Assembly: GCA_943349725.1 (NCBI GenBank)
Contig: CALQZP010000003.1
Span: 1 to 42,899, forward strand
Source: Candidatus Nomurabacteria bacterium
Lineage (GTDB): Bacteria > Patescibacteriota > Minisyncoccia > Phycocordibacterales > UBA10002
Length of the DNA: 42,899 bases
Direction of reading: 5' to 3'
Under the pieces are notes generated by a model that was not told where the DNA came from, searched no databases, and saw only the letters and a program-made list of their open reading frames with translations. How positions within the stretch are numbered: the stretch's first letter is position 1; every line of letters begins with the position of its first letter. The position numbers were made by a program, and so were the translations under genes. Positions 37,758 to 42,899 of this stretch are shown here, in pieces.

Positions 37758-39552
37758 CATACGAAATTTTGCAATACTGGCGCATATAGACCACGGTAAA
37801 AGCACCTTGGCGGATCGCCTCTTGGAGATAACGGGGACCATTGAGAAACGTAAGATGCAAGACCAAGTACTTGACTCAATGGAACTGGAGCGAGAAAGAG
37901 GAATCACAATTAAGATGACTCCCGTGCGTATGTTCCATACTTTAAATGGCACACGCTATACGTTTAATCTTATTGACACCCCTGGGCATATAGATTTTGC
38001 ATACGAGGTGTCCAGGTCGCTCAAGGCCGTGGAGGGGGCTATTGTGCTCGTGGACGCGACGCAAGGCGTGCAGGCGCAGACTATCTCGGTACTTGGAATG
38101 GCGCAGGAGGCGGGGCTCACTATCATCCCCGCAGTGAACAAAATTGACTCTCCTCTCGCCCAAGTTGCCGAGACAAGAAAACAAATTGCCGAATTATGCG
38201 GACTTCCCGAGAGCGACGTGCTTTTAGTTTCTGGAAAAACAGGCGCCGGCGTTCCCGAGCTTTTGCAGGCGATTATTGACCGTGTTCCCGCGCCAAAGGG
38301 GGTGGATGATGCGGGAAGCGCTGATGGTTTCCGTGGACTAGTGTTTGATTTTAAATATTCCAATCACGCCGGTGTGATTGTCTTTCTTCGTTCCTTTGAC
38401 GGGGCGACAAAACGTGGCGATAAGCTCCGCTTCGCCGCTTCCGAGCAGGTCTTCACTGTGCTTGAAGTCGGTATCTTTGCTCCGGCGGAAACGCCGGTAG
38501 AACACCTTTCGGCAGGTGAAATCGGCTACATCACGACCGGTATCAAGGAACCGGGAGTTGCTTCGGTTGGTGATACCATTTTGCCCGCAAAAGGCGGAGG
38601 GAAAACGCTTCCTGGCTACGACCGTCCCAAGCCTGTGGTGTGGGCCTCTATCTATCCCGAAAGTCAGGATGACTTCAACCAGCTTCGTTTGGCGATAGAC
38701 AGGCTACGACTTTCCGACTCGTCGTTTACGTATGAAGAAGAATCGGGCGGGCTTCTAGGGCGAGGGTTTCGGTGCGGTTTCTTAGGTATGCTTCACTTGG
38801 AAATTATTTCCGAGAGACTGCATCGTGAATTTAATCTCTCACTCGTGGTCACGACGCCTTCTATTACGTACGAAGTAGTGACAAAGAGAGGGAAGCGAGA
38901 GGTGGTTTATTCAGCCGCGCGGTTTCCCGAGTACGGCGACATTGCCGAAGTGTATGAACCATGGGTGGAGGCGCGTATTATTTCTCCTTCCGAGTATCTC
39001 CCAAAGCTTATGCCAATGCTTTTTGACCACGAAGCGTTTGCCAAAGTGACCGAAGATTTTGGCGAGCGGAATCTCATCGTGATTGAGATGCCCCTGCGTG
39101 AGCTTATGCGAGGGTTCTTTGATGATGTCAAAAGTCTCTCGTCGGGGTTTGCGTCACTCTCGTATAAAATACTAGAGCTTAGAAAGGCAGATGTCGTAAA
39201 GCTTGAGCTTATTGTTGCGGAGGAAATAGTACCTGCTTTTTCCCGCATTGTTTCTCGCAAACGAGCGGAGCTTGAAGCAGAATCGGCGGTGGAGAAATTG
39301 CACAACCTTCTTCCTGCACAACTTTTTGCGACGAAAATCCAAGGACAGGCGCTCGGACGTATCATTTCCTCAAAAACGGTTCGCGCGACGCAAAAAACCC
39401 TCGGAGATTTCGGTAAGAACGGTGGTGACCGAACGCGAAAGATGAAACTCTGGCAAAATCAAAAAGAAGGCAAGAAACGCCTCAAAGAACATGGTGCGGG
39501 GAAAGTGCGCATTCCGCAGGATGTGTTTTTGAAGATGGTGAGAAAAGATTAG
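37741..39552 (+). CDS. lepA: elongation factor 4 (LepA), translational GTPase
   Basis: Encodes 603 residues, normal length. The G domain shows AHIDHGKSTLADRLLE (G1), DTPGHIDFAYEVSRSL (G3) and PAVNKIDSP (G4). The LepA-specific C-terminal region has SYKILELRKADVVKLELIVAEE, then FATKIQGQALGRIISSKTVRATQKTLGDFGKNGGDRTRKMKLW and a final KEHGAGKVRIPQDVFLKMV. It binds ribosomes and helps under stress or during ribosome assembly. The start overlaps the homing endonuclease gene by 17 nt, so translation is probably coupled. Confidence 0.97.
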   Translation: MAQLNNIRNFAILAHIDHGKSTLADRLLEITGTIEKRKMQDQVLDSMELERERGITIKMTPVRMFHTLNGTRYTFNLIDTPGHIDFAYEVSRSLKAVEGAIVLVDATQGVQAQTISVLGMAQEAGLTIIPAVNKIDSPLAQVAETRKQIAELCGLPESDVLLVSGKTGAGVPELLQAIIDRVPAPKGVDDAGSADGFRGLVFDFKYSNHAGVIVFLRSFDGATKRGDKLRFAASEQVFTVLEVGIFAPAETPVEHLSAGEIGYITTGIKEPGVASVGDTILPAKGGGKTLPGYDRPKPVVWASIYPESQDDFNQLRLAIDRLRLSDSSFTYEEESGGLLGRGFRCGFLGMLHLEIISERLHREFNLSLVVTTPSITYEVVTKRGKREVVYSAARFPEYGDIAEVYEPWVEARIISPSEYLPKLMPMLFDHEAFAKVTEDFGERNLIVIEMPLRELMRGFFDDVKSLSSGFASLSYKILELRKADVVKLELIVAEEIVPAFSRIVSRKRAELEAESAVEKLHNLLPAQLFATKIQGQALGRIISSKTVRATQKTLGDFGKNGGDRTRKMKLWQNQKEGKKRLKEHGAGKVRIPQDVFLKMVRKD

Positions 39553-39555
39553 CAC

Positions 39556-39660
39556 ACGGCACTAATAACACGAATGCCCGAGCGAATTACACGAATAAAA
39601 TCTGGCGTACTATCGGCATTCGTGTCATGAGAGTCTTCATTCGTAAATTAGTGTCGTGTT
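39556..39660. repeat. imperfect inverted heptad arrays after lepA
   Basis: ACACGAATGCC faces GGCATTCGTGT (11 bp perfect), and outside them CACGGCACTAAT faces ATTAGTGTCGTG (one mismatch). The right side has ATTCGTG, TCATGAG and similar words at 7-bp spacing. It can act as a 3' structure for lepA and runs into the stop of the small minus-strand gene. Confidence 0.65.
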
Positions 39661-39769
39661 ACTGGTAGAGCGCGGGGATATACAGCAAAATCATACTGAT
39701 GATGATAAGGACGCACACAATACCCCAGACGAAATTGAGTTTTTTGCGGTGTTTTGGGTTGAATAACAT
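39659..39769 (-). CDS. 36-residue single-pass membrane protein
   Basis: Minus-strand ORF, ATG 39769 to TAA 39659. The N-terminus MLFNPKHRKKLN is basic. It is followed by one hydrophobic helix, FVWGIVCVLIIISMILLYIPALY, ending with Gln. The positive-inside rule puts the N-terminus in the cytoplasm. The shape (short Pro-containing basic head, helix, Y-x-PAL-Y end) suggests a real small protein and not chance. I recall similar tiny proteins in Parcubacteria genomes, but this needs a search. No function is known. Confidence 0.6.
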   Translation of the reverse strand: MLFNPKHRKKLNFVWGIVCVLIIISMILLYIPALYQ

Positions 39770-39783
39770 AAAAGGCCAGATAT

Positions 39784-39889
39784 TAGGAAACTAGGCGCTA
39801 GGCTCTAGGGCCGACTTCTTATAAAATAGTATCAATTGATGCTATCATTATTCTTACCTAGTGCCTAGAGCCTAAATCCTAGTGCCTAT
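39784..39889. repeat. CTAGG heptad arrays, inverted, before the FtsB-like gene
   Basis: CTAGGCG, CTAGGCT and CTAGGG words on the left (39792-39809) face CCTAGTG, CCTAGAG and further words on the right (39857-39888). Between them lies AT-rich DNA with a TATAAA box and ATCAATTGAT. The words match the array after rpoD (13803-13838). Confidence 0.7.
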
Positions 39890-39893
39890 TTTC

Positions 39894-40268
39894 ATGAAGG
39901 ATCTTCAAAGAAAACGAAAAATACGAAAGACTCTCTATTCACGTGGAGTTCTCTTTGGGTTGCTTCTGGTGCTCATTGTGGTGAGTAAGGCAACAATTAG
40001 TCTGTACGCGAAGGAGCGGGAAAGCCAAAAGAATCTTAGCTTAGCCGAGACAAATCTTTCCACACTCTCGCTTCGGGAGGCAAGGCTTCAGGGTGACATC
40101 GCGCGTCTCAAGACTTCCGAAGGCATTGACGCCGAGATACGAGCGCAGTTTCAGGTAGCAAAACCTGGTGAAAAAATGGTTGTCCTTGTTGATGACCGGA
40201 AAAAAGAAGCCGAGGCGCCTGCCGAGCAGAAATCCCTCGTGACCAAGTTTTTTGACCTGTTTAGATAA
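39894..40268 (+). CDS. FtsB/DivIC-like septum formation initiator protein
   Basis: Encodes 124 residues from ATG 39894. A basic N-terminus (KDLQRKRKIRKTLYSRG) precedes one membrane helix (VLFGLLLVLIVVSKATISLYA). A periplasm-side coiled coil follows (SQKNLSLAETNLSTLSLREARLQGDIARL). The segment KTSEGIDAEIRAQFQVAKPGEKMVVLVDD matches the conserved end of the DivIC/FtsB family. These proteins help assemble the division complex with FtsL and FtsQ/DivIB. A heptad array lies directly before the start. Confidence 0.82.
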   Translation: MKDLQRKRKIRKTLYSRGVLFGLLLVLIVVSKATISLYAKERESQKNLSLAETNLSTLSLREARLQGDIARLKTSEGIDAEIRAQFQVAKPGEKMVVLVDDRKKEAEAPAEQKSLVTKFFDLFR

Positions 40269-40323
40269 CGATACGAAAATACAAACTAGGAACGAACGAA
40301 TTGCTACGAATACGAAAAAGTAG

Positions 40324-40394
40324 TGCGGGTAGCGGGAATCGAATCCGCGTCTCATGCTTGGGAAGCACGCATATTGCCACTATACTATACCCGC
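40324..40394 (-). tRNA. tRNA-Gly (anticodon CCC)
   Basis: 71 nt on the minus strand. Acceptor GCGGGTA pairs with TACCCGC. The anticodon stem CGTGC/GCATG holds the loop TTCCCAA, so the anticodon is CCC. The T arm has the GATTCGATTC pattern. The discriminator base is A. CCA is not encoded, so it must be added after transcription. Confidence 0.93.
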
Positions 40395-40438
40395 GTATGC
40401 GGGCTATACTAGCAGAAATTTAGTAGGGTTTAAAGCAT

Positions 40439-41038
40439 ATGATTTCGCACATACTTTTTGATATTGATGGGGTGGTGCTATGCAAGCGTAAGCGCTTGTT
40501 TTCAAAGGTGCTCGCGGAAGAGTTTGGCGCATCGGAACAGGAAGATATGCTTCCGTTTTTTACAGGACCGTTTCAGAAATGTCTTGTGGGAAAAGCTGAC
40601 CTTAAGCAAGAGCTTGTTCCATATCTGCCGAAATGGCATTACCCTCATACGGTGGAAGCACTCACTTTGAGTTGGTTTGAACATGAGCGTACTCTTGAAG
40701 AAAGAATACTTCTCGACGTCACGGCTCTGCGCGCTAAGGGAATCCGCTGTTTTCTTGCAACTGACAACGAAAAATACAGAACAGAGTACCTCTGGACGAA
40801 CCTTAACCTTAAGTCACATTTTGACGGTATCTTTGCCTCGTCGAGTCTTGGTGTTCGGAAGTCTACATCAGAATTTTGGGAAAAAGCTTTTGAACAAGTT
40901 CAAGCCACTGACCGCCGCTTTGTGCTCGTGTGGGACGACGAAGAGGAAAATGTGATTGCGGCAAAAGCGTTTGGTCTTTCCGCGGAGTTTTATACCGACT
41001 TTAGTGACTACTCTCAAAAGATGGCGGAACTGTTGTAA
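40439..41038 (+). CDS. HAD-superfamily hydrolase
   Basis: Encodes 199 residues. HAD motif I is ILFDIDGVVL, with nucleophile Asp and acid/base Asp. Motif II is in CFLATDNEKYR, and motif IV is VLVWDDEEENVIAAKAFGL. An alpha-helical cap lies between motifs I and II, as in the C1-capped phosphatases; a clear motif III Lys is likely in LGVRKS. The substrate is not predictable. A TATACT box at 40405-40410 gives a leader of about 20 nt. The divergent tRNA-Gly gene lies immediately upstream. Confidence 0.85.
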   Translation: MISHILFDIDGVVLCKRKRLFSKVLAEEFGASEQEDMLPFFTGPFQKCLVGKADLKQELVPYLPKWHYPHTVEALTLSWFEHERTLEERILLDVTALRAKGIRCFLATDNEKYRTEYLWTNLNLKSHFDGIFASSSLGVRKSTSEFWEKAFEQVQATDRRFVLVWDDEEENVIAAKAFGLSAEFYTDFSDYSQKMAELL

Positions 41039-41147
41039 GTTGCTTTTAGAGGTGTAGGATTGGAGTGTCCCTCATTTGCACGCACTCTTTCGCGAAGTTG
41101 TATCCACTCCCAATGAACTTTTGAAACGACTTCGTTGAAACTTCGTA

Positions 41148-41187
41148 TCCCAGTTCTACTATACTACAGAGTATAGTAGAACTGGGA
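41148..41187. repeat. 40-bp hairpin with perfect 18-bp arms
   Basis: TCCCAGTTCTACTATACT and its exact reverse complement enclose ACAG. No T-tract follows. It sits in the 270-bp gap between the HAD gene and the glutaredoxin gene, which otherwise holds no clear gene. Confidence 0.8.
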
Positions 41188-41273
41188 GTAGCATGCTGTA
41201 CCACGCGGATACTTTTTCGCAAGGTTCATAAGGGGAAATATTTGCTATACTAGCGAACCTAAGGCGATACCAA

Positions 41274-41308
41274 TTAGTTATTAGTTTCAAGTTAAAAGTT
41301 CTAAGTTT
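41274..41308. repeat. five-unit heptad array abutting a start codon
   Basis: Words TTAGTTA and TTAGTTT are followed by three more of the form NAAGTTN at an exact 7-bp period. The array ends at the base before the glutaredoxin ATG. A -10 box TATACT lies upstream at 41246-41251, so the array forms most of the 5' leader. Confidence 0.8.
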
Positions 41309-41545
41309 ATGGCAAACGTAACTATCTACTCCACACCGACCTGCGTGTACTGCAACGCGGCAAAGGTGTTTTTCAAGGAAAAAGGCATTGAGTATACCGA
41401 GCACAACGTCGGGGCGGACGCGGAGAAACGAAAGGAGATGATTGAGAAAAGCGGTCAGATGGGCGTGCCGGTGATTGATATAGACGGACAGCTTGTTGTC
41501 GGGTTCAATCAACCGAAAATTAAACAGATTCTTGGGATTAGCTAG
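41309..41545 (+). CDS. glutaredoxin-like thiol-disulfide protein
   Basis: Encodes 78 residues, a minimal thioredoxin fold. The active site is in IYSTPTCVYCNAAKVFFKEK (CVYC). The cis-proline segment is QMGVPVIDIDGQLVVGFNQPKI, which is the glutaredoxin/NrdH/YruB-like pattern. It reduces protein disulfides, probably using a thioredoxin-reductase type system, since glutathione is unlikely in this lineage. A terminator follows at 41591-41614. Confidence 0.88.
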   Translation: MANVTIYSTPTCVYCNAAKVFFKEKGIEYTEHNVGADAEKRKEMIEKSGQMGVPVIDIDGQLVVGFNQPKIKQILGIS

Positions 41546-41580
41546 TAGACAGTAGACAAGTAGACAATAGACACTGGACA
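41546..41580. repeat. GTAGACA array after the glutaredoxin gene
   Basis: Repeats of GTAGACA with a spacing of 7-8 bp and slight variation (ATAGACA, CTGGACA) start immediately after the stop codon. Confidence 0.75.
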
Positions 41581-41590
41581 GGAAACAAAG

Positions 41591-41623
41591 ACCTTGGGGC
41601 GAGAGCTTCAAGGTTTTTGTTTT
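41591..41623 (+). terminator. intrinsic terminator of the glutaredoxin gene
   Basis: ACCTTGGGGC and GCTTCAAGGT form a 10-bp stem (two G-U pairs) with a GAGA loop, followed by TTTTGTTTT. Confidence 0.85.
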
Positions 41624-41656
41624 CTGTGCTACTTTGTAGCCGTAGCCCTCGTAGTT

Positions 41657-41686
41657 TCCGCCAGAGGCGGATCAGCCTATGGCTGA
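41657..41686. repeat. twin hairpins upstream of tRNA-Arg
   Basis: TCCGCC AGA GGCGGA is immediately followed by TCAGCC TAT GGCTGA, two perfect small hairpins back to back. A similar pair lies before tRNA-Phe at 42639-42677. Confidence 0.7.
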
Positions 41687-41698
41687 CAATGAGGGAAC

Positions 41699-41770
41699 GC
41701 CCCCGTAGTTCAACGGATAGAACGAACCGTTCCTAATGGTTTGATGTCAGTTCAATTCTGGCCGGGGGCA
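41699..41770 (+). tRNA. tRNA-Arg (anticodon CCT)
   Basis: 72 nt. Acceptor GCCCCCG pairs with CGGGGGC. The anticodon stem AACCG/TGGTT holds the loop TTCCTAA, so the anticodon is CCT. T stem GTCAG/CTGGC with loop TTCAATT. The discriminator is A. CCA is not encoded. Confidence 0.93.
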
Positions 41771-41781
41771 TATGAAGAAGC

Positions 41782-41809
41782 CGTTAGCTTATAGCTGTTA
41801 GTTGTTAGG
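41782..41809. repeat. TGTTAGN heptad array
   Basis: Four exact 7-bp units, CGTTAGC, TTATAGC and two TGTTAGN words, lie between tRNA-Arg and the -10 box of the next gene. Confidence 0.75.
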
Positions 41810-41818
41810 GATTCTTGC

Positions 41819-41824
41819 TATAAT
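41819..41824 (+). promoter_or_regulatory. -10 box for a leaderless membrane-protein mRNA
   Basis: A perfect TATAAT ends 7 nt before the ATG at 41832; the predicted start site is at the start codon. The -35 region is poor. Confidence 0.55.
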
Positions 41825-41831
41825 TTTTGAT

Positions 41832-42137
41832 ATGTTTACCTACATATCTCTCGCCGTCATAGCGGCGGTGGTTCAGATTGCAACAACCTACTGGCTTCGC
41901 ATCGGGTTCTTAAAGTCTTTTTTGTGGGCCATCCCGTTTATTCTGCTTCATCAGTATTTGTTTTTGTATAATTACACCAAAGCTCCGAACTTCATCATCA
42001 TTTGGTTTATAACCGCCGGTATCACGAGCCTACTGAGTCTCTTGGTCGGATATTGGTTCTTCAAGGATGTACTGTCCGCGTATCAAATAGTCGGTATAGT
42101 GTTAATCCTATCAGGAATGATATTTCTCAAATTTTAA
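41832..42137 (+). CDS. small four-helix membrane protein, EamA/SMR-like
   Basis: Encodes 101 residues from ATG 41832, chosen because TATAAT lies 7 nt upstream; a TTG ten codons earlier is less likely. Four hydrophobic helices fill nearly the whole protein. The last (QIVGIVLILSGMIFL) resembles the final helix of drug/metabolite transporter domains, where Y-x-x-x-G-x-x-L-I-x-x-G is typical. Such half-size proteins work as dimers. The substrate is unknown. Confidence 0.7.
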   Translation: MFTYISLAVIAAVVQIATTYWLRIGFLKSFLWAIPFILLHQYLFLYNYTKAPNFIIIWFITAGITSLLSLLVGYWFFKDVLSAYQIVGIVLILSGMIFLKF

Positions 42138-42163
42138 GCAGGCTGTGATATACTATTCTCCAT

Positions 42164-42261
42164 ACCCCAGTGAAATAGAGTGTATGAGAGAACGTGGTCA
42201 TTGGGCACGATTGAACTAATTGTATTTTTTCATAAATCTAGATTTTAATTTCACGGAGTGG
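42164..42261. repeat. 98-bp element with GTGAAAT/ATTTCAC ends
   Basis: The left end ACCCCAGTGAAAT (42164-42176) and right end ATTTCACGGAGTGG (42248-42261) are imperfect inverted repeats. Near the right end is the perfect palindrome AAATCTAGATTT (42234-42245). Size and end sequence resemble the 846-937 element (CCCCGTTAGAAAT). The right end contains GGAG, which could be the Shine-Dalgarno of the next gene. From memory similar CTAGATTTTATTTCAC ends recur in Parcubacteria; this is unverified. Confidence 0.55.
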
Positions 42262-42265
42262 CGAT

Positions 42266-42586
42266 TTGTATAGTCGTTACACTCCTTACAAATCAGCCAT
42301 GTCTCCCGAAGAACGACAACTTTTGATACAGACGCATCGCATGGTGGAGGAAAACCATACGCTCTTGCGCAAAATGCATCGCTCCGCGCTTTTTGGGCAG
42401 GTTTTCCATATACTTTATTGGGTGGCGATTATCGGGCTTTCCTTAGGTGCGTATTACTTCATTCAGCCGTATGTGGACCAAATACAGGGCGTTTACGGTG
42501 GACTCAAGGGTGATGTACAGAATGTGAAGAATGCGACCAACCAGCTGGGAAATATCACCAATTTTCTGAAAGGTGATGGCAATTAG
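42266..42586 (+). CDS. small single-pass membrane protein with coiled-coil head
   Basis: Encodes 106 residues. N-terminal helix SPEERQLLIQTHRMVEENHTLLRKMHRSA, then one membrane helix (ILYWVAIIGLSLGAYYFI), then QPYVDQIQGVYGG and a short tail. TTG 42266 is used as start because GGAG lies 7 nt upstream; ATG 42299 is the alternative and would give 95 residues starting MSPEERQ. No enzymatic motif. The conserved-looking WVAIIGLSLGAYYFIQPYVDQ block suggests a real family, perhaps a scaffold protein. Confidence 0.65.
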   Translation: MYSRYTPYKSAMSPEERQLLIQTHRMVEENHTLLRKMHRSALFGQVFHILYWVAIIGLSLGAYYFIQPYVDQIQGVYGGLKGDVQNVKNATNQLGNITNFLKGDGN

Positions 42587-42638
42587 CCTCGCTTGAAGCA
42601 ACGCAAAAATTGCGCTACTATGCTCTGGTCGCCCTAAC

Positions 42639-42677
42639 CCGCCCATGGCGGACGGGCGAATCCGCCTTAGGTGGATT
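42639..42677. repeat. twin hairpins upstream of tRNA-Phe
   Basis: CCGCC CAT GGCGG and then AATCCGCC TTA GGTGGATT, ending four bases before the tRNA. It has the same plan as the pair at 41657-41686. Confidence 0.65.
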
Positions 42678-42680
42678 TTA

Positions 42681-42756
42681 GCCGAGATAGCTCAGTTGGT
42701 AGAGCATTCCCCTGAAGAGGGAAGGGTCCCCAGTTCGAATCTGGGTCTCGGCACCA
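42681..42756 (+). tRNA. tRNA-Phe (anticodon GAA)
   Basis: 73 nt plus an encoded CCA (42754-42756). Acceptor GCCGAGA pairs with TCTCGGC. The anticodon stem TTCCC/GGGAA holds the loop CTGAAGA, so the anticodon is GAA. T arm CCCAG TTCGAAT CTGGG. It differs from the other two tRNAs here in encoding CCA. Confidence 0.95.
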
Positions 42757-42762
42757 AAACAG

Positions 42763-42797
42763 AAACCGCCCCGACTTTCGTCGGGGCGGTTTTTTTG
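42763..42797 (+). terminator. intrinsic terminator of tRNA-Phe
   Basis: 13-bp perfect arms AAACCGCCCCGAC and GTCGGGGCGGTTT around TTTC, followed by a run of T. It can also serve the convergent minus-strand gene. Confidence 0.9.
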
Positions 42798-42815
42798 GCT
42801 ACTTACTACGAGCTA

Positions 42816-42899
42816 CTAACTAGATCGTACCTTTAGCTTCGTCTGTCTGCTTTTATCAAGTTTGGGAAGACGAAGATTGAGGAGGCCGTGCTTTTCGCT
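42816..42899 (-). CDS. C-terminal end of an Hsp20/alpha-crystallin small heat-shock protein
   Basis: Minus-strand frame open to the window edge; 27 residues plus stop. The visible end (EKHGLLNLRLPKLDKSRQ and on) matches the last strands of the alpha-crystallin domain, where GxLxxxLPK is conserved, followed by a short basic tail in place of the usual IxI motif. The last codons (RSS and stop) lie inside a CTACNNN heptad array that spans 42799-42826. Partial gene; the family call rests on a short match. Confidence 0.6.
   Translation of the reverse strand, partial: SEKHGLLNLRLPKLDKSRQTKLKVRSS

Noticed and set aside
41050..41160. Minus-strand open stretch reading like FQKFIGSGYNFAKECVQMRD
   Set aside because: It looks protein-like, but it has no start codon with signals, runs into the 41148-41187 hairpin and matches no family I can name.

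Overview
The window looks like a piece of a Patescibacteria (CPR, Parcubacteria-type) chromosome. This is inferred from the whole picture: tightly packed housekeeping genes in short mixed operons, an rpoB-rpoC pair without ribosomal protein genes upstream, a compact IMP dehydrogenase without CBS domains, several genes whose -10 box lies only 6-9 nt before the start codon, few Shine-Dalgarno sequences, and small hypothetical membrane proteins that I associate with this group. TGA is used as a normal stop (guaB, the RelE-like gene, the O-antigen-ligase-like gene), which argues against the TGA-recoded CPR lineages. A finer taxonomic placement cannot be made from sequence reading alone.

Layout. 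1-720: 3' part of a Fic-domain gene, then a repeat-rich 440-bp gap. 1164-8259: rpoB and rpoC. 8339-10507: accessory stretch with a methyltransferase, a DinD remnant, two small proteins and a caspase-like protein. 10704-13800: dnaG and rpoD. 14038-16959: UvrD/AddB-like helicase-nuclease. 17050-20714 (minus): DsbA-like protein, DEDD exonuclease, hisS and an unknown protein. 20935-22039: Panacea-domain antitoxin with RelE-like toxin. 22082-26065: purine block guaB, guaA and an adenosine-deaminase-like gene. 26092-29118: small membrane protein, methyltransferase, membrane protein, cupin, M24 peptidase. 29231-30580: membrane protein and DUF192 protein. 30617-30986: RNase P RNA, followed by a possible second structured RNA. 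31316-35478: O-antigen-ligase-like protein with TPRs, and MurJ. 35599-36832 (minus): prephenate dehydratase with a possible Phe leader peptide. 36927-39552: LAGLIDADG endonuclease overlapping lepA. 39659-42899: small membrane proteins, FtsB-like protein, HAD hydrolase, glutaredoxin, three tRNAs and the end of an Hsp20 gene.

The most unusual content lies in the DNA between and inside genes. (1) Double-hairpin palindromic elements sit in frame inside guaB (twice), guaA and the M24 peptidase gene, each adding about 15-28 residues at a point where the family normally has a short loop; a relative is intergenic near position 800. (2) Most gene gaps hold degenerate arrays with an exact or near-exact 7-bp period. 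Each gap has its own word, the arrays often run up to the start codon or over the stop codon, and some face each other as inverted pairs. (3) Two 34-bp perfect palindromes share a centre and differ only by paired changes. (4) The minus strand upstream of pheA carries a promoter, a 25-codon ORF with three consecutive Phe codons and a strong terminator, which suggests transcription attenuation. (5) A two-small-protein plus caspase-like protein cassette is a candidate uncharacterised effector or defence unit.

The core genes serve transcription (rpoB, rpoC, rpoD), replication priming and repair (dnaG, helicase-nuclease), translation (hisS, lepA, tRNAs, rnpB), GMP supply (guaB, guaA) and the cell envelope (murJ, ligase-like protein, FtsB-like protein).
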